From Cupriavidus cauae (lineage in GTDB: Bacteria > Pseudomonadota > Gammaproteobacteria > Burkholderiales > Burkholderiaceae), in the NCBI RefSeq assembly GCF_008632125.1, contig NZ_VWRN01000035.1, positions 224,938-288,937 on the forward strand: DNA of 64,000 nt, given 5' to 3'. Made by a program: the position numbers and the translations under genes. Positions 8,966-17,234 of this stretch are shown piece after piece (position 1 is the stretch's first letter; every line of letters starts with the position of its first letter). Under the pieces are notes generated by a model, which was not told the origin of the DNA, did no database searches, and saw only the letters and a list, made by a program, of their open reading frames with translations.

Positions 8966-9851
8966 CACGCTGCGATTGCCGTCCCGCGACAGCGCCGGCG
9001 ATCACGATATGCCGGCGTTGCGGCGATCGGGGGCAAGGCCGTTGGCCTGGCTGCGTCGCCACGGCCGCGTCGCGCTGGCAGTCGTGTTGCTGCTGGTGCT
9101 GATGTTCCCGTTCCTGTGGCTGGTGCAGATCGCGTTCAGGCCGGCCGAGGGCGCGTTCGACGACAGCCTGCTGTTTACGCCCACGCTCGAGGCGTTCCGC
9201 GCGCTGCTGCAAGGCAACTTCGCCCGCTCGTTCGCCAACAGCCTGCTGGTCAGCTCGCTGTCCACGGTGCTGTCGCTGGCGATCGGCGTGCCGGCCGCCT
9301 ACGCGCTGACGCGGTGGCATTTCCGCGCGCGCGGCCGGGTGGCGCTGTGGATCCTGATCACGCGGATGGCGCCGCCGATCGCCTTCACGATCCCGTTCTT
9401 TCTTGCCTACCGCTGGATCGGCTTGCTCGACACCGTCTGGGGACTGGCCCTGGTCTATCTGACCTTCAACCTGGCCGTGGTGATCTGGCTGATGCAGGGG
9501 TTCTTCGAGGCGGTACCGGCCGCACTGGAAGAGGCCGCGTGGATCGATGGCTGCGGTGTCTGGAGTGCGTTCTGGCGCGTCACGCTGCCGCTCGCGGCGC
9601 CGGGCGTGGCCGCCACCGCCGTGCTGTGCTTCATCTTCTCGTGGAACGACTTCTTCTATGCGCTGATCCTGACCCGCACCCATGCCGTCACCGCGCCGGT
9701 CGCGATCGTCAATTTCCTGCAATACGAAGGCTGGGAATGGACCAAGATCGCGGCGGGCGGCACGCTGGTGATGCTGCCGGTGGTGGCGTTCACGCTGCTG
9801 GTGCGCAAATACCTGGTGCGGGGGCTGACCGCCGGCGGCGTCAAGGACTGA
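8949..9851 (+). CDS. ABC transporter permease, MalG/UgpE type
   Basis: This is the second inner-membrane permease of the importer, with about six helices and an EAA loop (ALEEAAWIDGCGVWSAFWRV). Two ATGs are possible, 8943 and 8949; AGGGGAG ends only a few bases before 8943, so 8949 has better spacing (300 residues). It overlaps the end of the first permease, consistent with translational coupling. Confidence 0.88.
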   Translation: MNATTDTLRLPSRDSAGDHDMPALRRSGARPLAWLRRHGRVALAVVLLLVLMFPFLWLVQIAFRPAEGAFDDSLLFTPTLEAFRALLQGNFARSFANSLLVSSLSTVLSLAIGVPAAYALTRWHFRARGRVALWILITRMAPPIAFTIPFFLAYRWIGLLDTVWGLALVYLTFNLAVVIWLMQGFFEAVPAALEEAAWIDGCGVWSAFWRVTLPLAAPGVAATAVLCFIFSWNDFFYALILTRTHAVTAPVAIVNFLQYEGWEWTKIAAGGTLVMLPVVAFTLLVRKYLVRGLTAGGVKD

Positions 9852-9884
9852 CGGCGGGCCCGCAATTCCCATTCCGAAGGACTC

Positions 9885-10952
9885 ATGGCTTCCATCTCTC
9901 TCCGACATGTGCGCAAGGCATACGGCAGCACCGAGGTCATCCACAACCTGTCGATCGATATCCGCGACGGCGAGTTCGTCGCGCTGGTTGGCCCGTCGGG
10001 CTGCGGAAAATCCACGCTGCTGCGTATGGTGGCAGGCCTCGAGCCGATCACGGCGGGCGAGATCCGGCTGGGCGACCGGCTGATCAACGACGTGGCGCCG
10101 CGCGACCGCAATATCGCGATGGTGTTCCAGAACTACGCGCTGTATCCGCATATGACGGTGGCGCAGAACCTGGGCTTTTCGCTGAAGCTGCAGGGTCTTC
10201 CCAAGGCGGAGATCGAGCGGCGCGTGCAGGCCGTGGCGGAAACGCTTGGCCTTTCCGCCGTACTCGACCGCACGCCGCGTCGCCTGTCGGGTGGGCAGCG
10301 CCAGCGCGTGGCCATGGGTCGTGCGATCGTGCGCCAGCCGGAAGCCTTCCTGTTCGACGAGCCGCTGTCGAACCTCGACGCCAAGCTGCGCGTGCAGATG
10401 CGCACCGAGATCAAGGCGCTGCACCAGCGGCTGGGGACCACCACGCTGTACGTCACGCACGATCAGGTAGAGGCGATGACGATGGCCGATCGCATCGTCG
10501 TGCTCAAGGATGGGGTGGTCGAACAATCCGGCGTGCCGCTGGAGCTCTACGATCGCCCGCGCAATGCCTTTGTCGCGGGCTTCATCGGCTCGCCGGCCAT
10601 GAACTTCTTCCGCGGGCGCGTGCAACGCCATGGCGCGCCGGCGGTGCTGACGGACGATGGCCTGCGGCTGCCGCTCCATCGTCTGCCGGAGGCAGTGGAT
10701 GGCCATGAGGTCCTGTATGGCGTGCGGCCCGAGCATTTCGCGCTCGAGGCGGGCGGCACGCTGGAAGCCGGGGTCGTGGTGGTCGAACCGACCGGCGCCG
10801 AAACGCTGATCGCTGCCAGGCTCGGACGCCATCAGGTGGTGGCGGCATTCCGGGAGCGCGTGGACGCTCGCCCCGGCACCGCGCTGAAGCTGACGCCTCG
10901 GGTCGAGCATGTCCACCTGTTCGATGCGGCGTCGGGCCAGCGGCTGAACTGA
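9885..10952 (+). CDS. ABC transporter ATP-binding protein, MalK/UgpC type
   Basis: The 355-residue ATPase has Walker A GPSGCGKST, the signature LSGGQRQRVAMGRA, Walker B FLFDEPLSNLDAKLR and the switch His in LYVTHDQVE. The C-terminal 110 residues form the MalK-type regulatory TOBE region. It energises import by the two preceding permeases and closes the operon that starts with the dioxygenase. Confidence 0.93.
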   Translation: MASISLRHVRKAYGSTEVIHNLSIDIRDGEFVALVGPSGCGKSTLLRMVAGLEPITAGEIRLGDRLINDVAPRDRNIAMVFQNYALYPHMTVAQNLGFSLKLQGLPKAEIERRVQAVAETLGLSAVLDRTPRRLSGGQRQRVAMGRAIVRQPEAFLFDEPLSNLDAKLRVQMRTEIKALHQRLGTTTLYVTHDQVEAMTMADRIVVLKDGVVEQSGVPLELYDRPRNAFVAGFIGSPAMNFFRGRVQRHGAPAVLTDDGLRLPLHRLPEAVDGHEVLYGVRPEHFALEAGGTLEAGVVVVEPTGAETLIAARLGRHQVVAAFRERVDARPGTALKLTPRVEHVHLFDAASGQRLN

Positions 10953-10997
10953 CGGCGGCACCGGGGGCCGCGCCGGACGTTGCGTGTTATCGGCCGT

Positions 10998-11020
10998 CCG
11001 GGTCGGCAATGCGGACCCGG
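10998..11020. terminator. GC-rich hairpin between convergent ABC and chemoreceptor genes
   Basis: CCGGGTC (10998-11004) pairs with GACCCGG (11014-11020) across a 9-nt loop, between two convergent gene ends. There is no clear T-run on either strand, so it is only a tentative terminator or 3' stabiliser. Confidence 0.3.
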
Positions 11021-11048
11021 GCCTGGCCCAATAGCGTGACGTCGCCGG

Positions 11049-12281
11049 TTACCGAGCCGCCGCCAATTGCAGGGAGGGCTCGCGCGACGCCGGCATCGGG
11101 GCAGGGCCGGCCTCCAGCCGGAATCGCGCCACCACGCTTTGCAGCTCGCGCGCCTCGTCGGCCAGCGCGTTCGACGCGGCGGCGGCCTGTTCGACCAGCG
11201 CGGCATTCTGCTGCGTCACGGTATCCATCTGCGTGACCGCCTCGGCGACCTGGGCAATGCCGCTGCTCTGGTGCTCGGACGCGGTACCGATCTCGCCCAG
11301 CAGCGTCGTCACATGACGGACGGCCCCGACGATTTCCTGCATCGTCTGACCGGCCTTGCCGACCAGCGTCGAACCGCTGCCGACCTGCTGCACGGAATCG
11401 TCGATCAGGTCCTTGATCTCGCGGGCCGCCGCGGCGCTGCGCTGGGCCAGCGTGCGGACTTCACCGGCCACCACCGCGAAGCCGCGACCCTGCTCGCCGG
11501 CGCGCGCCGCTTCGACCGCGGCATTGAGCGCGAGGATATTGGTCTGGAAGGCGATGCCCTGGATCACGTCGACGATGTCGGCGACCTTCTTCGAGCTGGT
11601 ATCGATCGCCTGCATCGTGTCGACCACGGCGGTCATCACCTCGCCGCCGCGCTCGGCGATGCCCGACGCCGACTGCGCAAAGCGGTTCGCCTCGCGGGCG
11701 CGCTCGGTGTTCTGCTGCACCATCGCGGTCAGCTCGCTCATGCTGGACGCCGTTTCCTGCAGCGTCGCGGCCTGCTGCTCGGTGCGCTGCGACAGGTCGG
11801 TGTTGCCGGCCGCGATCCGGTGCGACGCCTCGGTGATCGAGTCGGTGGACGTCTTGATCCGTGTAATCAGGTCGGTCAGCATGTCCTCCATCCGGCCGAG
11901 CCCGCCGAGCAGGGCGCCGAAGGGGCCGGTGCGCTCGGTCTCGAATTCCTGGCTGAGGTCGCCCGCCGCCACCGTTTCGGCGATCAGCTCGGCTTCGGCC
12001 AGCGGCTGCTGAATGCCCTTGGACAGTGCATGGACGCTTGCCACCGCCAGCAGCAGGGCGGCGATGCCCAGGCCGGCCATCCATTCGGTGGTAGTGGTGA
12101 TTTGTTGATCCAGCTGGGTCAGGGAGGCCGCGCCCCTGGCCGCGGTATCGGCCGCATGGGCCGCCTCGCCGATGGCGCGCAACTGCGTGACACCCATTCC
12201 CAGCGCGATTGCCAGCACCAGCAGCACCGCGCCAAAACATGCCCCGAGCCGCGCTCGGATGGTCCAGTTTCCGATATGCAT
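11049..12281 (-). CDS. Methyl-accepting chemotaxis protein with very short periplasmic sensor
   Basis: The 410-residue protein has TM1 (about 12-32), TM2 (about 68-86), a HAMP region with GDLSQEFE, and a cytoplasmic signalling hairpin with the conserved tip (QGIAFQTNILALNAAVEAAR). It relays ligand sensing to CheA/CheW. The loop between the two helices is only about 35 residues, against roughly 150 in usual four-helix-bundle sensors, although the flanking segments resemble the start and end of one. ATG 12281 has GGAGG at good spacing (an upstream ATG at 12320 does not). A structured leader precedes it. Confidence 0.9.
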   Translation of the reverse strand: MHIGNWTIRARLGACFGAVLLVLAIALGMGVTQLRAIGEAAHAADTAARGAASLTQLDQQITTTTEWMAGLGIAALLLAVASVHALSKGIQQPLAEAELIAETVAAGDLSQEFETERTGPFGALLGGLGRMEDMLTDLITRIKTSTDSITEASHRIAAGNTDLSQRTEQQAATLQETASSMSELTAMVQQNTERAREANRFAQSASGIAERGGEVMTAVVDTMQAIDTSSKKVADIVDVIQGIAFQTNILALNAAVEAARAGEQGRGFAVVAGEVRTLAQRSAAAAREIKDLIDDSVQQVGSGSTLVGKAGQTMQEIVGAVRHVTTLLGEIGTASEHQSSGIAQVAEAVTQMDTVTQQNAALVEQAAAASNALADEARELQSVVARFRLEAGPAPMPASREPSLQLAAAR

Positions 12282-12340
12282 TTCTGCCTCCGCTCCCCTT
12301 TGGTGTGGGTTGGCGCCCAAAGGCGGACGCCTTCGCCGGG

Positions 12341-12364
12341 CCGGACTGCGTGGTCCGGTTTTTT
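12341..12364 (+). terminator. Hairpin plus T-run, plus-strand orientation
   Basis: CCGGAC (12341-12346) and GTCCGG (12353-12358) form a perfect stem followed by six T (12359-12364), the form of a factor-independent terminator for plus-strand transcription. Both neighbouring genes are on the minus strand, so it may stop an antisense transcript. On the minus strand it would be a leader hairpin of the chemoreceptor mRNA, next to a second strong hairpin at about 12317-12343. Confidence 0.45.
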
Positions 12365-12413
12365 GTGCTCAACGCGGATTGACGGCAGAGGGGTGGAAAA
12401 CTTTAGGGCCGGC

Positions 12414-12437
12414 GGGCAAAGAATTGCCCAATTTTTT
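12414..12437 (+). terminator. Second hairpin plus T-run downstream of the Bug receptor gene
   Basis: GGGCAA (12414-12419), loop AGAA, TTGCCC (12424-12429), then six T (12432-12437). It lies 9-32 bp beyond the stop of the minus-strand Bug gene but has its T-run on the plus strand. It may still serve as the 3' hairpin of the Bug transcript. Confidence 0.4.
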
Positions 12438-12445
12438 AATGGCCG

Positions 12446-13426
12446 CTATTCCTGCTGGATGCCGGCCTCCTTGACCACCTTCCCCCATTTCGCCAGGTCG
12501 GACTTGATCAGCGCGGCGTAATCCTGCGGCGTGCCGCCCTGGACCTCGATCCCGGCCGCCTCGAGCTTGGCGCGTACCTCCGGCAGCTTCAATGCTGCAT
12601 TGATCTCGGTATTGAGCCTGGCAACGATTTCTTTTGGCGTGCCGGCGGGCGCCAGGAAGCCGCCATTGGTGTTGGCGTCGTAGCCCTTCAGTCCTTGCTC
12701 TTCCGCGGTCGGGACATTGGGCAGGGCCTTGGAACGGTTCCGCGTCGAAACGGCGAGGGCGCGGACGTTACCGGCCTTGACCTGCTCCTGGATCGCGCTG
12801 ATCGTGTCGATGAAGAGGACGGTGCGCCCGGCCACCAGGTCGGGGTGCGCGGCGGACGAGCCCTTGTACGGAATCAGCAGCATGTTGGCCCCGCTGACCA
12901 TGCGGAACATTTCCGCGGCCATCTCCTGGGCGCTGCCACGTCCTGAAGTCGCGATCTTCGCCTCGCCCGGATTGGCCTTCATCCAATTGACCAGTTCCGG
13001 GATCGACTTGGCGGGGATTTTCGAATTGACCGCGAACACCAGCGGAATCACGTGGGTATAGACGATCGGCTCGAAGCTCTTTTCCGGATCCCAGCCGAGA
13101 TTCTTGAAGAGGTATTTATTGATGTTGTGGCTGCCACCGACGATGCCGATCGTGTAGCCATCCGGCTTCGCATTGGCCAGCACCGCGGTGCCGAGATTGT
13201 TCGATGCACCCGGACGGTTCTCGACGATAAAGGGCTGCCCCAGCTTGACCGCCAGCTTTTCTCCGACCACGCGGGCGATCAGATCGATGCCGCCGCCGGC
13301 CGGCGCGGGCACGATGATGGTGACGGGGCGGGTCGGGTATTTCGGCGTCTCTGCCGACGACAGGCTGGGGGCCATGATCAGCGCGGCAGGGATCGCTACC
13401 GTCGTGATCAGCTTGGTGAAAGGCAT
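12446..13426 (-). CDS. Bug/TctC-type tripartite transporter receptor protein
   Basis: The 326-residue periplasmic protein has an N-terminal signal (MPFTKLITTVAIPAALIMAP, cleavage near SSAE) and the Bug hallmarks YPTRPVTIIVP at the start of the mature chain, FIVENRPGASNNLGT and later ATSGRGSAQEM. Members bind carboxylates such as tricarboxylates or aromatic acids; most Burkholderiales have many without adjacent TctAB, as here. AGAGGAG precedes the ATG. The neighbouring dehydrogenases suggest a hydroxy-acid ligand, by inference. Confidence 0.92.
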   Translation of the reverse strand: MPFTKLITTVAIPAALIMAPSLSSAETPKYPTRPVTIIVPAPAGGGIDLIARVVGEKLAVKLGQPFIVENRPGASNNLGTAVLANAKPDGYTIGIVGGSHNINKYLFKNLGWDPEKSFEPIVYTHVIPLVFAVNSKIPAKSIPELVNWMKANPGEAKIATSGRGSAQEMAAEMFRMVSGANMLLIPYKGSSAAHPDLVAGRTVLFIDTISAIQEQVKAGNVRALAVSTRNRSKALPNVPTAEEQGLKGYDANTNGGFLAPAGTPKEIVARLNTEINAALKLPEVRAKLEAAGIEVQGGTPQDYAALIKSDLAKWGKVVKEAGIQQE

Positions 13427-13528
13427 GGTTGTCTCCTCTGTTTCTGGTCAACTGTTGTGTCAACTCTGGGGCGGCGTCCGGAATGCCGGAATGCCGGTAC
13501 GCCGGGGGCGCAGTTACGCCGGGGCGCG

Positions 13529-13600
13529 GGGAAGCCGGGAAGCCGGGAAGCCGGGAAGTCGGGAAGCCGGGAAGCCGGGAAGCCGGGAAGCCGGGAAGCC
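13529..13600. repeat. Nine tandem copies of an 8-bp unit
   Basis: GGGAAGCC is repeated nine times head to tail, with one variant copy (GGGAAGTC, 13553-13560), in the gap between the Bug gene start and the SDR gene end. The copies are identical enough to suggest recent slippage expansion. The surrounding 13480-13530 is degenerate, related sequence. Confidence 0.9.
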
Positions 13601-13618
13601 GGGGCGGATTAATCGATA

Positions 13619-14377
13619 TCAGCCGCGCCCGACGAAAGGCATGGCACTGGCCATGACGGTCATGGTCAGCACGTTAGCCTCCAGCGGCAGCGATGCCATA
13701 TGACGCACGGCATTGGCGACGTGCGTGGCGTCCATCATCGGCTCAGGCGCTGTCGTGCCATTGGCCTGCAGCACGCCCCGCGTCATCCGCTCGGACAGTT
13801 CCGTCAGCGCGTTGCCGATGTCGATCTGGCCAGCCACGATGTTGAACGCGCGGCCGTCCAGCGCCAGTGCCTTGGTCAGGCCGGTGACGGCGTGCTTGCT
13901 CGCGGTGTAGGGCGCCGTGTAGGGGCGCGGTGTGTGCGCCGAGATGGAGCCGTTATTGATGATGCGTCCGCCCTGCGGCGACTGCCGGCGCATCAATCCG
14001 AAGGCGGCTCGCGCGCAAAGGTAGACGCCGGTGACGTTGGTGTTGATCACGTTGAACCATGCGTCTAGCGGCAGCTCGTCCATCGGCACGGCAGGGGCAT
14101 TGACGCCGGCGTTGTTGAACAGCAGGTCCAGCCGCCCGAATTCCTGTTCGATGGTGTCGAACAGGGCCTGCACGCTGGCGGGGTCGGTGACATCGGCAGG
14201 CACGGGCATCGCATGCTGTCCACGCGCGGAAGCCTCGGCGGCCAGCGCTTGCAGCGGTTCGGCGCGGCGGCCGGCCAGCACCACCGTCCATCCGTCCTCC
14301 AGCAATGCCATCGCGCTGAGGCGGCCAACGCCGCTGCCGGCACCGGTGACGAGGGCGATTTTTCGTGAAGGGTTCAA
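13619..14377 (-). CDS. Classical SDR family oxidoreductase
   Basis: The 252-residue enzyme has TGAGSGVGR (cofactor binding, residues 11-19), NNAGV and the catalytic Ser plus YTASK (Tyr and Lys). It is probably an NAD(P)-dependent alcohol/ketone reductase. The start codon is TTG (14377), supported by AAGGAG 8 nt upstream and by the correct distance to the glycine motif. It is transcribed with the Bug gene downstream, across a 190-bp repeat-rich gap. Confidence 0.9.
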   Translation of the reverse strand: MNPSRKIALVTGAGSGVGRLSAMALLEDGWTVVLAGRRAEPLQALAAEASARGQHAMPVPADVTDPASVQALFDTIEQEFGRLDLLFNNAGVNAPAVPMDELPLDAWFNVINTNVTGVYLCARAAFGLMRRQSPQGGRIINNGSISAHTPRPYTAPYTASKHAVTGLTKALALDGRAFNIVAGQIDIGNALTELSERMTRGVLQANGTTAPEPMMDATHVANAVRHMASLPLEANVLTMTVMASAMPFVGRG

Positions 14378-14410
14378 GGGTGGGTCTCCTTAATGGGGTG
14401 TGAGGCTGGA

Positions 14411-14568
14411 AGGCTCATGCGTGCTCATGCGTGCTCGTGCGTGCTCATGCGTGCTCGTGCGTGCTCGTGCGTGCTCGTGCGTTCGTTCGTTCGTGCGCCC
14501 ATGTGCCCATGCGCCCGTGAGCCCGTGAGCCCGTGAGCCCGTGAGCCCGTGAGCCCGTGAGCCCGTGA
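14411..14568. repeat. Two adjacent tandem repeat arrays (10-bp and 8-bp units)
   Basis: 14411-14480 holds seven copies of a 10-bp unit GTGCTCRTGC (the first degenerate). After a short transition (GTTCGTTCGTTCGTGC) come seven copies of GCCCGTGA (14513-14568). The arrays lie upstream of the SDR gene and beyond the end of the 2-hydroxyacid dehydrogenase gene. There is no spacer/repeat pattern of a CRISPR. Confidence 0.9.
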
Positions 14569-14613
14569 GCCCCTGCGCCCGGGCGGTGGGGCATGGGACC
14601 GATTGCCTCGCGC

Positions 14614-15567
14614 TCAGGTGGTCAGGCTCATCGTAGGCCGGCCGCCGGCCAGCGCCTGCGCCACGCTTTCGAGCACCATGTGCGCCATCGCGGTCCGGGT
14701 CTCCCAGGTCGCGCTCGCGCGATGGGCTTGCAGCGTCGTGCGATCGGATTCCCGCAAGGCCAGCGGTACGCGCGGCTCGTCGACGAACACATCCAGGCCC
14801 GCGCCCGCGATGCGGCCGGCCGCCACGGCCTCGGCCAAGTCGGCTTCATTGACCAGCCGACCACGCGCCACGTTGACGAGATAGCCGCGCGGTCCCAGCG
14901 CATCGAGCACTGCGGCATCGACAATGCCCTCCGCCTTGTCCGCCGCTGCGCAAAGCACCAGCGCATCGCTGCGGCGCGCCAGCTCGCGAAGATCCGCCAC
15001 GAACTCGTGGGGCACGTCCTCCATGCGCCGCAGGTCGGTGTAGCGGATCGGACAGCCAAAGGCCGCCGCCCGCGTCGCCACCGCCCGGCCGACACGCCCC
15101 ATGCCGACGATGCCGACATTCATGCCGCTGAAGCGGCGGGCAAGCGGAATCGCGCTGGGCTGCGGATACAGCTCCCACTGGCCATCGCGCACGAAACGGT
15201 CCCCCGCGCAGATATTGCGACAGGCCGCGATCAGCAAACCGATCGCGAGATCGGCGACATCCTCGGTCAGCGCACCGAGGGTCGCGGTAACGGGCAGATT
15301 GCGGCCACGACAATATTCGAGGTCCACCGCATCGGTGCCCACGCCATTGATGGCCACCACCTTCAGCGCAGGCAACTGCTCCAGCATCGCCCGCGAAATC
15401 CCGGTGTGCCCGCCGGTGATGACGGCCTGAATGGAAGGCCCGTACTCCCGCAACCACGCCGCCTGATCGGCGATCTCGAAGTACTTGTGGACGGTGTATA
15501 GCGAGGCGAGCTCGTCATTGATCGCGGGGATCAGGATCGGATTCAGTTGCAGGATCTGCGGCTTCAT
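14614..15567 (-). CDS. D-isomer-specific 2-hydroxyacid dehydrogenase (glyoxylate/hydroxypyruvate reductase type)
   Basis: The 317-residue enzyme has the Rossmann motif GIVGMGRVGRA, catalytic Arg in NVARGRLVNE, Glu in DVFVDEP and His in LQAHRASAT. The family reduces 2-oxo acids to D-2-hydroxy acids with NAD(P)H. The catalytic His context (AHRAS rather than the common PHxGS) is a variant seen in this subfamily. It is divergent from the citrate-synthase-like gene across a short A+T-rich control region. Confidence 0.9.
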   Translation of the reverse strand: MKPQILQLNPILIPAINDELASLYTVHKYFEIADQAAWLREYGPSIQAVITGGHTGISRAMLEQLPALKVVAINGVGTDAVDLEYCRGRNLPVTATLGALTEDVADLAIGLLIAACRNICAGDRFVRDGQWELYPQPSAIPLARRFSGMNVGIVGMGRVGRAVATRAAAFGCPIRYTDLRRMEDVPHEFVADLRELARRSDALVLCAAADKAEGIVDAAVLDALGPRGYLVNVARGRLVNEADLAEAVAAGRIAGAGLDVFVDEPRVPLALRESDRTTLQAHRASATWETRTAMAHMVLESVAQALAGGRPTMSLTT

Positions 15568-15686
15568 GTGCGTCAGCGTGTTGGTGTTTGAGCGAGGCGT
15601 TGAACGTTGACGGCATAGTAGGTAATACTTGATCGTGATGGCAATATTGATCTATAAAATCAACATATAACATTCCCACCACGACC
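15568..15686. promoter_or_regulatory. Divergent A+T-rich promoter/operator region
   Basis: This 119-bp stretch between divergent genes is much more A+T-rich than its surroundings. It contains TTGAT (15647-15651) and ATCAA (15659-15663) as inverted arms 7 bp apart, inside ATATTGATctataaaATCAACATAT-like symmetry, a plausible operator. TATAAA and TATAAC words here could be -10 elements. Confidence 0.5.
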
Positions 15687-16838
15687 ATGAGCTCCTGGAT
15701 TTCGATGGACGAGGCATGCCGACAGCTCGGCGTGCGACCGCAGACGATCTACGCCTACGTCAGCCGCGGCAAGCTCGAAGTCATGACCGACCCGGCCGAC
15801 ACGCGCCGCAGCCTGTACCGCGCGGAGGACGTCGCCGGGCTTGCCAAACGCAAGCAGGCCGGCCGCAAGCACGAGACCCTCGCAACCAATACGCTGTTCG
15901 GCGCGGAACCCAGCATCCCGACCGCGCTTTCCACCTTCGTGCGCGAGCGGCTGTACTACCGAGGGCAGGACGCGGTGACCCTCGCTGGCTCGGCCACGCT
16001 TGAGGACGTGGCGCAATTGCTGTGGGACGCGCAGCAGCCGGTGGACTTCTCATGCTCGGCCCGAGTCGCCAATCCCGGACGTGTAGCGGCATTCAAGACC
16101 CTCGCCACGCTGGCCGCCACCGGCCACTCCACGCATGGGCGCATGACAAGGGTCCTGCATGTCGAATGCCAAAGCCTGGTCGGCCAACTCGCCAACGCGT
16201 TCGGCGCGCAACCGGGGCAGCAACCGTTGCACCTGCGCTTTGCACAAGGGTGGAAACAGCCGGCGCACGTGGCCGAGCTTTTGCGGACGGCCATGGTCCT
16301 TCTGATCGACCACGAGCTGACGAGCTCGGCCTTTGCCGCCCGTATCACGGCATCCACCGGCGCATCCCTGCCGGCCTGCCTGCTCGGGGGACTTGCGACG
16401 CTCTCCGGCCCCTTGCACGGCGACGCCTCGGGCCGCGTCAAGGCGCTATTCGATGAAGTGGAGCGGCAGGGCGAGGAACAGGTGATTGCACATCATCTGT
16501 CTACGGGATTGCCTCTGCCCGGTTTCGGTCATCACTTGTATCCCGATGGCGATCCGCGGGCCGCAGCGTTGTTGGCAATGTTCGAGCCGCCGGAAGCGAT
16601 AGCGCGCTTTATCGAGAAGGCGACTAGGCTGACGGGGCTGCAGCCCAATATCGACGTCGCGTTGGCGGCGATGGTTATTCATTACGGGTTGCCGGAAGAT
16701 GCTGCTTTCGCGATGTTTGCTACGGCGCGCAGCATTGGACTGCTGGCGCATAGCCTGGAGCAATTGGGAGTGGGGCAGGTGATACGGCCGCGGGGGCGGT
16801 ATGTGGGGGTGGTGCCGGGGAGGGTGGGGGAAATATGA
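15687..16838 (+). CDS. Citrate-synthase family protein with N-terminal helix-turn-helix
   Basis: The 383-residue protein starts with a MerR-like HTH (SMDEACRQLGVRPQTIYAYV, residues 6-25) and continues with a citrate synthase fold: GPLHG, GFGHHLYPDGDPRA, an Asp in the PNIDVALAAM segment and FATARSIGLLAH. The catalytic His, His and Asp positions appear filled. The N-terminal large-domain helices of normal citrate synthase are shortened. It may be a catalytically active condensing enzyme, a citrate- or acyl-CoA-sensing regulator, or both. It ends before a 396-bp gap at the island edge. Confidence 0.85.
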   Translation: MSSWISMDEACRQLGVRPQTIYAYVSRGKLEVMTDPADTRRSLYRAEDVAGLAKRKQAGRKHETLATNTLFGAEPSIPTALSTFVRERLYYRGQDAVTLAGSATLEDVAQLLWDAQQPVDFSCSARVANPGRVAAFKTLATLAATGHSTHGRMTRVLHVECQSLVGQLANAFGAQPGQQPLHLRFAQGWKQPAHVAELLRTAMVLLIDHELTSSAFAARITASTGASLPACLLGGLATLSGPLHGDASGRVKALFDEVERQGEEQVIAHHLSTGLPLPGFGHHLYPDGDPRAAALLAMFEPPEAIARFIEKATRLTGLQPNIDVALAAMVIHYGLPEDAAFAMFATARSIGLLAHSLEQLGVGQVIRPRGRYVGVVPGRVGEI

Positions 16839-17234
16839 GGCATTGCAAGAGGCGAGCATGACCGGCTGCGCGTGTATCAAAAAGGGCAGTCATGCGGCCC
16901 ATGGAATTCTGCGCAGGCGCATCGCGTCATGGCATCGCTCGCAAACTCCACCACAGCTTCTTAGCGGAGTTGTCGTTACATACATTCGAACTGCGGTGCA
17001 AGGCGCAAGGCTAAGGTTTTCGATTGGCGCTGTCATGTTTGCGGGACGGCGAAGTAGCAGATGCGGGGTCCCGCTGTGGTCGGTTCCCGCGAGAAAGGCA
17101 GTGAGGCTATTCTCCTACAGAAGTAGGGTACGGCTGCCCATAATTTTATGCGATGCTCGGCATCGCTAATAGTCCATAAAACCTGCGGCGATGTCTGTGC
17201 TTGAAGAACGCAATGCAGGAATGAAAACACGCGA
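16839..17234. promoter_or_regulatory. Gap at the left edge of the lower-G+C island, with a 17-bp inverted repeat
   Basis: I see no gene here. Base composition drops along this stretch. GCGATGC TCG GCATCGC (17150-17166) is a perfect inverted repeat flanked by A+T-rich words (TAATTTTAT before, TAATAG after), about 70 bp before the GNAT-like gene, and is a candidate operator for the following operon. No tRNA, integrase or obvious att repeat is visible. Confidence 0.4.

Noticed and set aside
12282..12400. Possible cyclic-di-GMP riboswitch before the chemoreceptor
   Set aside because: There are hairpins and a CACGCA word, but the consensus core and tetraloop arrangement of GEMM elements are absent.
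13529..14568. CRISPR array
   Set aside because: Repeat units are 8-10 bp and contiguous without unique spacers; no cas genes are present.
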